This document shows positions 18,786-27,415 of a stretch of DNA of 54,370 bases, piece by piece. Numbering within the stretch: position 1 is the first letter of the stretch; the number at the start of each line of letters is the position of its first letter. Under the pieces are notes generated by a model, which worked only from the letters and a program-made list of their open reading frames with translations, was not told the DNA's origin and searched no databases. Position numbers and translations under genes: made by a program. This DNA is from Stygiobacter sp. RIFOXYC2_FULL_38_25 (GTDB taxonomy: Bacteria > Bacteroidota > Ignavibacteria > Ignavibacteriales > Melioribacteraceae), in contig MHAZ01000010.1 in NCBI GenBank assembly GCA_001803165.1, forward strand, positions 1-54,370. The letters run 5' to 3'.

Positions 18786-19471
18786 AACCGAAATTCGGCG
18801 TTGTAGTTTTTCCCGGCTCCAATTGCGATCACGATGCATATTATGCTGTTAAGAAAGTTTTAGGATACGAAGCAGAGTTTCTTTGGCATAAAGAAAAAGA
18901 CTTAAAAGGAAGCGATGTAATTATTCTTCCCGGCGGATTTTCTTACGGTGATTATTTAAGAACCGGCTCAATAGCCCGCTTCTCTCCTATTATGGATTCT
19001 GTTTATTCATTCGCCGAAAATGGCGGTGTAGTAATTGGAATCTGTAACGGCTTCCAAATACTCTTAGAAATTGGCTTACTTCCCGGTGTAATGATTCAGA
19101 ATGAATCGCTGAAGTTTGTATGTAAAGATTTATATTTAGCAGTTCAAACATCAGATTCAATTTTCACAAAGGATATTGGGCAGAGTGTTATTAAAATTCC
19201 GATTAAACATGGAGAAGGCAATTATTATACTGATGAAGAAACGCTGAAAAGTCTTGAAGAAAACAACCAGATACTTTTTAAGTATTGTACAATAGATGGT
19301 AAGATTGAGCCGGAAGCAAATCCTAACGGAGCTTTGTTAAACATTGCCGGTATTATGAATAAAAGAAAAAATGTAATGGGAATGATGCCGCATCCGGAAA
19401 ACGCTTGCGACCCAATACTATCAAAAACAGACGGCGCGCTGATTTTCAAATCTGTAGCAATGAATTTGTAA
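18782..19471 (+). CDS. purQ: Phosphoribosylformylglycinamidine synthase, glutaminase subunit PurQ
   Basis: Class I glutamine amidotransferase that feeds ammonia to PurL in purine synthesis. The 229 residues show FPGSNCDHDA (10-19), LPGGFSYGDYLR, the nucleophile Cys in VIGICNGFQILLE (about residue 86), and the His-x-Glu pair in MMPHPENA near the C-terminus. It overlaps purS and is followed by three short hairpins before tatA. Confidence 0.96.
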   Translation: MKPKFGVVVFPGSNCDHDAYYAVKKVLGYEAEFLWHKEKDLKGSDVIILPGGFSYGDYLRTGSIARFSPIMDSVYSFAENGGVVIGICNGFQILLEIGLLPGVMIQNESLKFVCKDLYLAVQTSDSIFTKDIGQSVIKIPIKHGEGNYYTDEETLKSLEENNQILFKYCTIDGKIEPEANPNGALLNIAGIMNKRKNVMGMMPHPENACDPILSKTDGALIFKSVAMNL

Positions 19472-19493
19472 GTTCTATTTCTAATGTTGTTGT

Positions 19494-19553
19494 TGGACTA
19501 AAGTCCAGTTTAGTTTTTGCTCTAATAGAGCACAATACATGGGCTTTAGCCCA
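19494..19553. repeat. Three tandem small hairpins
   Basis: Three consecutive perfect six-base-arm hairpins: TGGACT-AA-AGTCCA (19494-19507), TGCTCT-AAT-AGAGCA (19518-19532) and TGGGCT-TT-AGCCCA (19540-19553). The first and third share a TGGnCT/AGnCCA pattern with AAAG or CTTTAG cores. No T tract follows, so it is not a standard terminator. Confidence 0.75.
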
Positions 19554-19594
19554 AAAATAGTTAGGCGATTATAAAAAAATAAATAGAGGTAACT

Positions 19595-19780
19595 ATGTTC
19601 GGTAACTTAGGAGCCATGGAAATAATTCTCATCGTTCTTGTAATTTTAATTCTCTTCGGCGCAAAAAAGATTCCCGAGCTTGCACAAGGTGTTGGCAAAG
19701 GTATGAGAGAATTCAAAAAAGCATTAAACGACGTTCAAGAGGAAGTTAAGAACGCCGATAAAATTGATGACAAGAAGTAA
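19595..19780 (+). CDS. tatA: Twin-arginine translocase subunit TatA
   Basis: Pore-forming subunit for export of folded proteins. The 61 residues have an N-terminal helix ([15 protein letters not shown]), the [23 protein letters not shown] pattern (hinge and amphipathic helix, about 21-44) and an acidic-basic tail. GAGG lies six bases before the ATG. tatC is not adjacent, and gatA follows after 17 bases. Confidence 0.95.
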   Translation: MFGNLGAMEIILIVLVILILFGAKKIPELAQGVGKGMREFKKALNDVQEEVKNADKIDDKK

Positions 19781-19797
19781 AACTTTCCGGATTAATT

Positions 19798-21207
19798 TTG
19801 CTCACGTATAAAAACCATTCAGAAAAAATTAGTTTGATCAAAGAGGGTAAACTTTCTCTCTCGGAGAACATTACCTTCTTTCTCTCACGCATTGAAGAGA
19901 ACAAACATCTCAACGCATTCAATTTTGTTTTTGAAGAGTGTGTTGAAAATGCAAAAAGCATAGAAGAGAAAATTAAAGCCGGTACTGCGGGCAAACTTGC
20001 CGGAATGGTAATAGCCATTAAAGATGTACTTGCGCTTGAAAACAAACCTCTTACGTGCTCTTCAAACATTCTTCGCGATTTCAAATCTGTTTACACTGCT
20101 ACCGCTGTTCAAAAATTGATTGACGAAGACGCAATCATAATCGGTAAAGCTAACTGCGATGAATTTGCGATGGGTTCTTCAAACGAGAATTCAGCTTTTG
20201 GTAAGGTTTTGAATCCAATAGATAATTCAAGAGTTCCGGGCGGATCAAGCGGTGGCTCTGCAGTCGCTGTAGCAGCTAATCTTTGCGACGTAGCGCTTGG
20301 AACCGATACCGGCGGGTCAATTCGTCAGCCGGCATCTTTCTGCGGCATAATAGGACTCAAACCAACCTACGGAAGAGTTTCCCGCTTCGGCTTAACTGCT
20401 TTCGCTTCCTCGTTTGATTCAATTGGACCATTCGCAAATTCTGTTGATGACGTAGCTTTGGTTTTAGAAGTTATTGCCGGCGAAGACAAAAAAGATTCAA
20501 CTTGCGAAAAAGTTAATGTGCCGGAATATTCAAAATCATTTAATGAAGAGAAAAAATTTAGAATCGGAATTCCAAAAGAATACTTTGCCGAAGGATTAAA
20601 CTCAGAAGTACGCAAGGCAATTGAAGAGAAAATAGAACTGCTAAAACAGCAAGGACATACTTTTACTGAGATTTCTCTTCCCCATACCGAATATTCGATT
20701 GCGACATATTACATCTTAACTACTGCGGAAGCTTCATCAAACCTCGCCCGTTACGATGGAGCTCACTATGGTTTCCGTTCAACTAAGCCGGCAAATCTTG
20801 AAGAACTATATTCTTCTTCGCGAACACAGGGTTTTGGCAGCGAAGTTAAACGGAGAATAATGCTTGGCACTTATGTTCTTTCTGCCGGTTATTATGATGC
20901 TTACTACCGCAAAGCTCAGAAAGTCCGCCGCTTGCTGAAAAATGATTTCGACGCAGCCTTCAAACAAGTTGATTTAATTCTAACTCCTACTGCACCAAGT
21001 GTTGCCTTCAAGATAGGCGAAAAGACCAACGATCCGTTGGCGATGTACTTGGAAGATATTTACACAACTTCGGCAAATCTTGTTGGCGTTCCCGGAATAA
21101 GTTTGCCGGTTGGTTTCAACAGCGAAGGGATGCCAATCGGAATGCAGTTGATGGCAGATCAATTCCAGGAAGAAAAACTCCTCCAATTCTCTAAACAGAT
21201 TTCTTAG
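19798..21207 (+). CDS. gatA: Glutamyl/aspartyl-tRNA amidotransferase subunit A
   Basis: Amidase subunit that releases ammonia from glutamine for transamidation of Glu-tRNA(Gln) or Asp-tRNA(Asn). The Ser-cisSer-Lys triad is visible: Lys75 in AIKDV, the glycine-serine motif PGGSSGGSA (147-155) and the nucleophile Ser174 in TDTGGSIRQPAS. Length (469) is slightly short but complete at the C-terminus. The start is TTG at 19798 with only a weak GGA upstream. gatB and gatC are elsewhere. Confidence 0.94.
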   Translation: MLTYKNHSEKISLIKEGKLSLSENITFFLSRIEENKHLNAFNFVFEECVENAKSIEEKIKAGTAGKLAGMVIAIKDVLALENKPLTCSSNILRDFKSVYTATAVQKLIDEDAIIIGKANCDEFAMGSSNENSAFGKVLNPIDNSRVPGGSSGGSAVAVAANLCDVALGTDTGGSIRQPASFCGIIGLKPTYGRVSRFGLTAFASSFDSIGPFANSVDDVALVLEVIAGEDKKDSTCEKVNVPEYSKSFNEEKKFRIGIPKEYFAEGLNSEVRKAIEEKIELLKQQGHTFTEISLPHTEYSIATYYILTTAEASSNLARYDGAHYGFRSTKPANLEELYSSSRTQGFGSEVKRRIMLGTYVLSAGYYDAYYRKAQKVRRLLKNDFDAAFKQVDLILTPTAPSVAFKIGEKTNDPLAMYLEDIYTTSANLVGVPGISLPVGFNSEGMPIGMQLMADQFQEEKLLQFSKQIS

Positions 21208-21215
21208 CAGAGAAA

Positions 21216-22262
21216 ATGTTCAATAGCCGGAAGCAAAAAAGAATTCTCGTTGTGCGCACAGACAGAGTTGGAGATGTTTGCTATATAACTCCGGCACTAC
21301 GTGAGCTGCGCAGAACTTTCCCCGATTCATACATCGCAACATTAACAAACCCCAACACAAGTAATCTTATTAAGAATAATCCAAATGTTGATGCAATTAT
21401 TATAGATAATTTAGCTAAAGATAAATTTTGGAAAGTTGTCAAAGAATTAAGGAAACACAGATTCACACACGCGTTGCTGATGCAGCCTACTGAGAGAGCC
21501 GCTTATCAGCTTTTTTTTGCCGGAATTCCATACAGAGTTGGAATCGGGAGAAAGTTTTACGAAGTGATAACATTCATGCATAGCGTTTCAAGAAATAAAT
21601 TCATCCCGCTTCGCCATGAAGCCGATTACTGTATGGACATGGCAAGAAAAATTGGAGTGACGACTAATAATATCAAATTGGAAATTTTTCTCTCTGATGA
21701 AGAAAGAAAAGAAGCTAAGGACTTTTTTGCGAAACGGGACGTTTCCGAAAGCGATCTGAAAGTTTTTTTTCATTTTGGTTCGCTTGGCTCTGCGCCGCAC
21801 TGGAATGAGGAAAAGTACTTCTCCCTTGTCCAGAAATTTTGTTCTACATTCTCAGATAAACCATACAAAATAATTCTCACTGCCAAAGAAATGTCGCCGG
21901 AGTTTCGGCTAAAAATTGCACAGCTGTATAATACGCGCATTCATGATATCTCAAATGAGCTTTATGATCTTCGTGATTTGATTAAATACACTTCGCAAGC
22001 TGATTTGTTTTTTGCGCCTTCAACCGGACCACTGCATATTGCAGATGCTCTGAACATCAAATGCGTGGGATTGTACTGTCACAGATATGCAAGCCGCCCT
22101 CAAATACATGGCATATTAAACGACCGTTCTATCCATCTTGAAGTCTCTGAAGAATATTGCAACAAGAATTGCAGTGCTGACAAGGAGAAATGCGCTATTC
22201 AAACCGGTTTAAGTGAAGAAGACGTTCTCGAAGCGTTTCAAAAACTACTTTTAATTAAGTGA
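21216..22262 (+). CDS. Glycosyltransferase family 9 (heptosyltransferase-like)
   Basis: GT-B fold enzyme of the ADP-heptose:LPS heptosyltransferase family, probably acting on the lipid A-core or another cell-surface glycan. The N-terminal ILVVRTDRVGDVCYITPALRELRRTFP is the family start. The C-terminal nucleotide-sugar site appears as DLFFAPSTGPLHIADAL. A cysteine group near the end (CNKNCSADKEKC) is common in this family. It starts eight bases after gatA, with a second GT9 gene immediately downstream. Confidence 0.85.
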   Translation: MFNSRKQKRILVVRTDRVGDVCYITPALRELRRTFPDSYIATLTNPNTSNLIKNNPNVDAIIIDNLAKDKFWKVVKELRKHRFTHALLMQPTERAAYQLFFAGIPYRVGIGRKFYEVITFMHSVSRNKFIPLRHEADYCMDMARKIGVTTNNIKLEIFLSDEERKEAKDFFAKRDVSESDLKVFFHFGSLGSAPHWNEEKYFSLVQKFCSTFSDKPYKIILTAKEMSPEFRLKIAQLYNTRIHDISNELYDLRDLIKYTSQADLFFAPSTGPLHIADALNIKCVGLYCHRYASRPQIHGILNDRSIHLEVSEEYCNKNCSADKEKCAIQTGLSEEDVLEAFQKLLLIK

Positions 22263-22263
22263 G

Positions 22264-23424
22264 ATGATAATGGATTTTAACGAGTTAAAAATTCCAAAGT
22301 GTAAAAAGTTTAACGGTTACAAGCCTTGCGTATCATATAAAAACTGTTTGGAAGAAGGCTGCCAAGCAGATTGCGAAGAGAATCAAATTGGGACGAAGAT
22401 ATTGATGATTTCACTTGACGCCCTTGGAACTGTTTTGATGAACACTGCTATACTCCCTTCAATAAAAAGGAAGTTTCCGGTTAGCACAATTTATTGGATT
22501 ACGATGCCAGCTGCTGAGAAAATACTTTTTAACAATCCGCTTATTGATAAAGTGCTTACATGGACGGATGAAAACAGAATGGTACTCCGGCAAATTAAAT
22601 TTGACTACGCGTACAATACAGACAAATCAAATTACGCTTGCGCGTTTCTCAATGAAGTAACTGCCGAAAACAAATTAGGCTTTGTACTAAATGATGATGG
22701 GAAGATTGTTCCGGCTAACAAATCGGCAATGTATAGCTACATTCTCGGTGTTGATGATAATTTGAAATTCCGAATCAACCAAAGAAGTGGTCTCGATATT
22801 GTTCATGAAGTTCTTGAGCTCGATTACAAGAAAGACGAATACATTTTTGAATTTACAGAAGAAGAAAAACAGTTCATAGAGAACTTCAAGCAAGAGATTA
22901 ATTACGATTCTAAAAAGTATTACGTAGGCTTCAACACCGGCTGTTCAAATTTATTCCCAAATAAAAAAATGACAGTTGAACAGCATGTTCACTTGATTAA
23001 AGAATTTGCTAAAGATGATAATCTGAAAATAGTTTTGTTTGGCGGACGCGAAGACACTGAACGTAACCAGCAAATTATGGATTTGTTGCCCGCAGATGTG
23101 CAAGCTAAGGTTTTGAACACACCTTCAACACTCGGTTTGCGCCGAGGCGCTTGCTTTATGAGCATTGCAGATTTAGTAATCACCGGAGATTCCTTTGGGA
23201 TGCACATGGCTATCGGCTTGAAAAAATATGTTATTGCTTGGTTTGGTCTTTCTTGTGTTGCCGAAATAGAAATTTACGGACGCGGCGAAAAAGTATATCA
23301 GAAAGATTTGGAATGCTCGCCTTGCTGGGAAAAAACATGCCCATATAATCTCGAATGCATTTCGATGATTGATTTGGATAAAATCGTTTCCCTTGCAAAG
23401 CAAAATTCGCTTTTAAAAAATTAG
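22264..23424 (+). CDS. Glycosyltransferase family 9 with cysteine-rich N-terminus
   Basis: A second GT9-like enzyme (386 residues), paralogous in plan to its upstream neighbour. A roughly 40-residue N-terminal extension carries five cysteines (13, 22, 28, 33, 37; IPKCKKF, YKPC, KNCLEEGCQADC) and could bind zinc or an iron-sulfur centre. The catalytic body begins ILMISLDALGTVLMNTAILP, and the donor site is VITGDSFGMHMAIGL. A further cysteine cluster, CSPCWEKTCPYNLEC, lies near the C-terminus. The start may be the first ATG or the one six bases on. No catalytic specificity can be read from the sequence. Confidence 0.82.
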   Translation: MIMDFNELKIPKCKKFNGYKPCVSYKNCLEEGCQADCEENQIGTKILMISLDALGTVLMNTAILPSIKRKFPVSTIYWITMPAAEKILFNNPLIDKVLTWTDENRMVLRQIKFDYAYNTDKSNYACAFLNEVTAENKLGFVLNDDGKIVPANKSAMYSYILGVDDNLKFRINQRSGLDIVHEVLELDYKKDEYIFEFTEEEKQFIENFKQEINYDSKKYYVGFNTGCSNLFPNKKMTVEQHVHLIKEFAKDDNLKIVLFGGREDTERNQQIMDLLPADVQAKVLNTPSTLGLRRGACFMSIADLVITGDSFGMHMAIGLKKYVIAWFGLSCVAEIEIYGRGEKVYQKDLECSPCWEKTCPYNLECISMIDLDKIVSLAKQNSLLKN

Positions 23425-23598
23425 TGTCTAAGTAACTACTAAGTATAAATACTCAACTCAAATTCTATGAAGCGTTAATATTAAATTCTCCTCTATCTTT
23501 CCCTATCTATATCAGTATATTTCTTAAGTAGTTTTATAACAATAGTCAGATTGTACACATTGCTAAATAACGGCTTTCTTTTCCGAGGTTTATCTGCC

Positions 23599-26514
23599 AT
23601 GAAAATATCCTTTTCTCTATTCCCATTACTTTTAGTTCTACCTTTAAGTTTATTAGCGCAAACCCCAATTGAGGCTCCCGAGTTTTCAACTAAAAGAGGT
23701 TTTTATTCGCAAAACTTTGATCTTACGATTACATCCGCAGTACCCGGCGCAACAATTCTTTACACAATAGATTGTTCGGACCCGCTAACTTCCTCGACGG
23801 CTATTACACAAGCATCACCGGCAACTGTAAGAATTGATCCGGAAACTACACTTGGCAATAAACCTAAATCACCAAGTGTGGTTGTTAGAGCATGTGTTAA
23901 AACAGTAGATGTTTTATTTAGTAAGACAATTACGCATACATATCTTTTCATAGATAAAATTCAAACTCTTTCGCCACAAGGACAAAAACCGGCAGCTAAT
24001 TGGCCAACTGCTACAACCAGCGGTAATCCGCAGGCAATTGATTACGGAATAGACCCGGATGTTTATAACGATACCCGCTATAAAGATTTAATAGATGACG
24101 CGTTATTAGCTGTTCCATCTATTTCTATTGCTACTAACACCGAGCACATTTTTTCTAGAACTACCGGCATTTACATGAACGCATTGAAAGCTGGTGATGC
24201 ATGGGAAAGACCAACTTCAGTAGAATTGCTGAATCCCGATGGAAGCAAAGGATTTCAAGTAAACGCCGGAATTAGAATTCGAGGCGGATACAGCAGCCAT
24301 GGTGAAAATCCCAAACATGCATTCAGACTTTTTTTTAGAGCAGAGTATGGCGACGACAAACTTCGTTTTCCATTATTTGGAAAAGAAGGAACCGATGAGT
24401 TTAACAAAGTTGATTTACGAACCGCACAGAATTATGCTTGGAGTTATCCCGGTCATCTTGGTGAATATAACACTATGATCTCGGAAGTATTTTCTCGCGA
24501 TCTCCAGAGAGAAATGGGGCATCCTTACACAAGGAGTAGGTTTTATCATCTCTATTTGAATGGTGTTTACTGGGGACTTTATCAAACACAGGAAAGATCC
24601 GAAGAGGACTTTGCAGTAAGTTATCTCGGGGGAATTGAGGAAGACTACGATGTAATAAAGCCGGATGACAATAAACAAATTGAGGCAACTTCAGGAAATC
24701 TTGCGGCATATACCGCATTGTGGAATTCATGCAAAATAGGTTTCACTTCTTACGGAGAATATTTCAAAGTACAAGGTCTCAATGTTGATGGAACACCAAA
24801 TATCCAATACAAAAAACTTGTGGATTTAGATAATCTAATAGATTACATGTTAACCATTTTTTTCACCGGCAATTATGATTCGCCGGTATCCTCGTTTGGC
24901 GGTGATAGTATGATTAATAACTTCTTTGCTATATATAACAGAAACGCCAACGAGGGATTTAAGTACTTTGCGCACGATGCCGAACATTCTTTAAGAACCA
25001 CTTCCGGTGAAGGTCCTGGTATTGGTCTTTATGAAAACCGTGTTAGTCTTAGTAGAATGAATATTACAAGTTTCAATTCATTTAATCCCCAGTGGCTTCA
25101 TCACAGGCTCTCTGCCAATCCGGAATACAGATTGAAGTTTGCAGACCGGGTTTACAAACACTTTTTTAATGATGGAGTTATGACACCATCAAAATCAATT
25201 TCACTTTTCAAAGCACGCGCAAAAGAAATTGAAATGGCAATTATTGGCGAATCGGCACGCTGGGGAGATACTTACTATTCTCCGGCACGAACAAAAGATA
25301 ACGATTGGCTCCCGGCTGTAAATGATATCGTAAATAATTATTTCCCGGTTAGAACGAATATTGTTTTAAGCCAACTTTTGAGTGCTAACTTATATGCAAC
25401 TGTAAACCCTCCCGATTTTAGTATTGGGGATCAAACCATAACTGAAACAAGTGCTTCAATAGTAGGGGGCGGTAAAATAAAAATATCTAATCCTCACAGA
25501 CCAGACGGCACTGTTGTTTATACTATTGATGGGACAGATCCGCGAGTAATTGGCGGAACAATTTCGAAAACTGCCGTTGATGGTGGAGATGAATTCGAGG
25601 TTGCAGTAAATCAAACTACAATATTGAAAGCAAGAACTCTTAACGGAACAAGCTGGAGTGCGCTTCACGAAATAGTTCTTAATGTGAATGCCGATCTGAA
25701 AAATTTGAAGGTAACTGAAATCCACTATCACCCGCTTGATAATGGGGCTATTAACAACAGTGAATATGAATTTTTAGAACTGAAAAACACTGGGAACGTT
25801 CCGCTAAATTTATCATCGGCAAAATTTGTAGAAGGAATTGATTACTCCTTCCCGGTCGGGACAAACCTTGACCCAAATAATTTTATAGTTATCGCATCGA
25901 ACAAACAAGAATTTAACGTTAGATATAGCACCGCTCCCTTTGATGAGTATGGTGGTCAATTAGATAATAATGGTGAAAAAATTGTTCTTGTCTCGGCGGT
26001 AAACGATACGGTTTTTTCTCTTAAGTATGATGATTCAACACCTTGGCCAACATCAGCAGATGGAGATGGTTTTTCTCTTGTATCCAAAAGTTCATCGCCA
26101 ACCGGTGATTTGAATGATGCTGCCAATTGGCGCGCATCTAATTCTATTCATGGTTCTCCAGGCAAAGATGATCTTAATAGTTCAGGCATAGAAGAACATC
26201 AATCAACTGTCCCAACGAAATATTCGCTAAATCAAAATTATCCTAATCCGTTTAATCCGGAAACGACAATAAGCTTTACAATACCAAACTTAGAGACGAC
26301 CCGGCGGGTCGTCTTTACAACGTTGAATGTTTACGATGTTCTTGGAAGAGAAGTTGCAACACTTGTTGATGAGTACAAGCAACCTGGCAATTACAAAGTT
26401 ACATTTAACGCGCGTCATCTCGGGCGCGGTAGAGACATACCAAGCGGAATTTATTTTTACACACTGAAAGCCGGTTCGTATATAGAGACGATGAAAATGG
26501 TTCTGCTGAAGTAG
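23599..26514 (+). CDS. Secreted CotH-kinase-family protein with chitobiase-like, lamin-tail and T9SS sorting domains
   Basis: About 971 residues. Order: signal peptide (MKISFSLFPLLLVLPLSLLA, cut near 21), a chitobiase C-terminal-like beta domain (about 26-117), a CotH-like protein-kinase region (about 171-590; RIRGGYSSHGENPKHAFRL and GLYQTQERSEEDF are characteristic), a second chitobiase-like segment (about 624-680), a lamin-tail domain (about 702-815), and a type IX sorting domain (875-971, NQNYPNPFNPETTI). Expected to be exported and anchored or released by the T9SS. The frame is open from a TTG at 23551, but the ATG at 23599 begins the signal peptide and has GAGG ten bases upstream. Two in-frame repeat insertions sit in the sorting domain. 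Confidence 0.88.
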   Translation: MKISFSLFPLLLVLPLSLLAQTPIEAPEFSTKRGFYSQNFDLTITSAVPGATILYTIDCSDPLTSSTAITQASPATVRIDPETTLGNKPKSPSVVVRACVKTVDVLFSKTITHTYLFIDKIQTLSPQGQKPAANWPTATTSGNPQAIDYGIDPDVYNDTRYKDLIDDALLAVPSISIATNTEHIFSRTTGIYMNALKAGDAWERPTSVELLNPDGSKGFQVNAGIRIRGGYSSHGENPKHAFRLFFRAEYGDDKLRFPLFGKEGTDEFNKVDLRTAQNYAWSYPGHLGEYNTMISEVFSRDLQREMGHPYTRSRFYHLYLNGVYWGLYQTQERSEEDFAVSYLGGIEEDYDVIKPDDNKQIEATSGNLAAYTALWNSCKIGFTSYGEYFKVQGLNVDGTPNIQYKKLVDLDNLIDYMLTIFFTGNYDSPVSSFGGDSMINNFFAIYNRNANEGFKYFAHDAEHSLRTTSGEGPGIGLYENRVSLSRMNITSFNSFNPQWLHHRLSANPEYRLKFADRVYKHFFNDGVMTPSKSISLFKARAKEIEMAIIGESARWGDTYYSPARTKDNDWLPAVNDIVNNYFPVRTNIVLSQLLSANLYATVNPPDFSIGDQTITETSASIVGGGKIKISNPHRPDGTVVYTIDGTDPRVIGGTISKTAVDGGDEFEVAVNQTTILKARTLNGTSWSALHEIVLNVNADLKNLKVTEIHYHPLDNGAINNSEYEFLELKNTGNVPLNLSSAKFVEGIDYSFPVGTNLDPNNFIVIASNKQEFNVRYSTAPFDEYGGQLDNNGEKIVLVSAVNDTVFSLKYDDSTPWPTSADGDGFSLVSKSSSPTGDLNDAANWRASNSIHGSPGKDDLNSSGIEEHQSTVPTKYSLNQNYPNPFNPETTISFTIPNLETTRRVVFTTLNVYDVLGREVATLVDEYKQPGNYKVTFNARHLGRGRDIPSGIYFYTLKAGSYIETMKMVLLK
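26293..26316 (+). repeat. AGACG..CGTCT palindrome inserted in the sorting-domain coding sequence
   Basis: A 24-base stretch containing a perfect 10+1+10 palindrome (arms AGACGACCCG and CGGGTCGTCT, 26294-26314). It is read in frame as residues 899-906 between IPNL and TTLNVYD. Without it the sequence would join as IPNLTTLNVYD, the normal sorting-domain pattern. Same plan as the intergenic palindrome at 7141. Confidence 0.7.
26421..26438 (+). repeat. Second in-frame insertion (18 bases) in the sorting-domain coding sequence
   Basis: CGGGCGCGGTAGAGACAT interrupts what would otherwise read ARHLPSGIYFY, the usual end of this sorting domain. It contains GTAGAGAC, the flank motif of the AGACG palindrome family, and is a multiple of three, so the frame is kept. 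Confidence 0.55.
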
Positions 26515-26515
26515 T

Positions 26516-27289
26516 TCACTTTTTATTGTCTTTAGCTTTCACATTCCGGATTTCCCAGATTTTTGTGTAAGTCATCAAATTAGTCATAGAATTCATGATA
26601 GCTACAAGCAAACCGTGTAAGCCATCTTTGTAAGCTTTGCGGGAAAAATAATCTGTAAGAAACGCTGCAATTGGATGAAGAATTAAATCAAACGCATTCA
26701 CCTTTTCACCGGCTCGCTGCTCTGCGGCAAGCGTAGAGTAATGATTTATTTTTCTGTAAGCCTCTTCAAGAGTCCGGTAAGAATAGTGAATTATATCCCC
26801 GCTGATTATTTCGGTATTGCCGTCAACTTCAAAGCCTTCGTGAACGAGAACATTTGTCATTCTTGCTTTTTCTTTTCTAAAAACTCTAAGCTGACGATCA
26901 GGATACCAATTAGCGCCTGTTATCCATTTCCCTAAAAAATAATTTCTTCTGGCAACTTTAAATCCGTTAGCTTCTGTTGGAGCAGATAATATTTTGTCTA
27001 TGGAATCCCTCAATTCCTCGGTAACTCTTTCATCGGCATCCAGGCTAATAATCCATTCATTGCTTGCCATTTCAAGTGAAAACTCTCTCTGCTTGGCAAA
27101 CCCTTCCCACTTCTTCCGGAATACTTTGTCTGTAAATCCCTTGGCAATTTCAACCGTTTTGTCAGTACTGAATGAGTCAATAACAACAATTTCATCTGCC
27201 CATTTTACACTTTCTAGGCATTCGGCAAGGTTTTTCTCCTCGTTAAAGGCAATTATAACTGCTGATATTCTCTGTCTGGCTCTCTGCAT
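26516..27289 (-). CDS. Glycosyltransferase family 2 (LgtF/WaaE-like)
   Basis: GT-A fold enzyme of 257 residues, of the branch that adds glucose to the lipopolysaccharide inner core. Visible are ISAVIIAFNEEKNLAECLESV (8-28), VVIDSFSTDKT (35-45), the metal-binding SLDADERV (about 82-89), and acceptor-side motifs GKWITGANWYPDRQLRVFRK split over about 125-145. Its stop lies one base from the stop of the convergent CotH gene. Together with the two GT9 genes nearby it suggests a surface-glycan neighbourhood. Confidence 0.87.
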   Translation of the reverse strand: MQRARQRISAVIIAFNEEKNLAECLESVKWADEIVVIDSFSTDKTVEIAKGFTDKVFRKKWEGFAKQREFSLEMASNEWIISLDADERVTEELRDSIDKILSAPTEANGFKVARRNYFLGKWITGANWYPDRQLRVFRKEKARMTNVLVHEGFEVDGNTEIISGDIIHYSYRTLEEAYRKINHYSTLAAEQRAGEKVNAFDLILHPIAAFLTDYFSRKAYKDGLHGLLVAIMNSMTNLMTYTKIWEIRNVKAKDNKK

Positions 27290-27415
27290 AATCCGCTGTT
27301 AATTTTGGGGCAAATTTAAGAATAAGAGGGCGGTTATTCTAAAATTGATTAAGGAAATTTCATCAGCCTTTCTTAATTTTACCGCAAGAATTTTAAATTA
27401 ACTTTAAGGAAGAAC

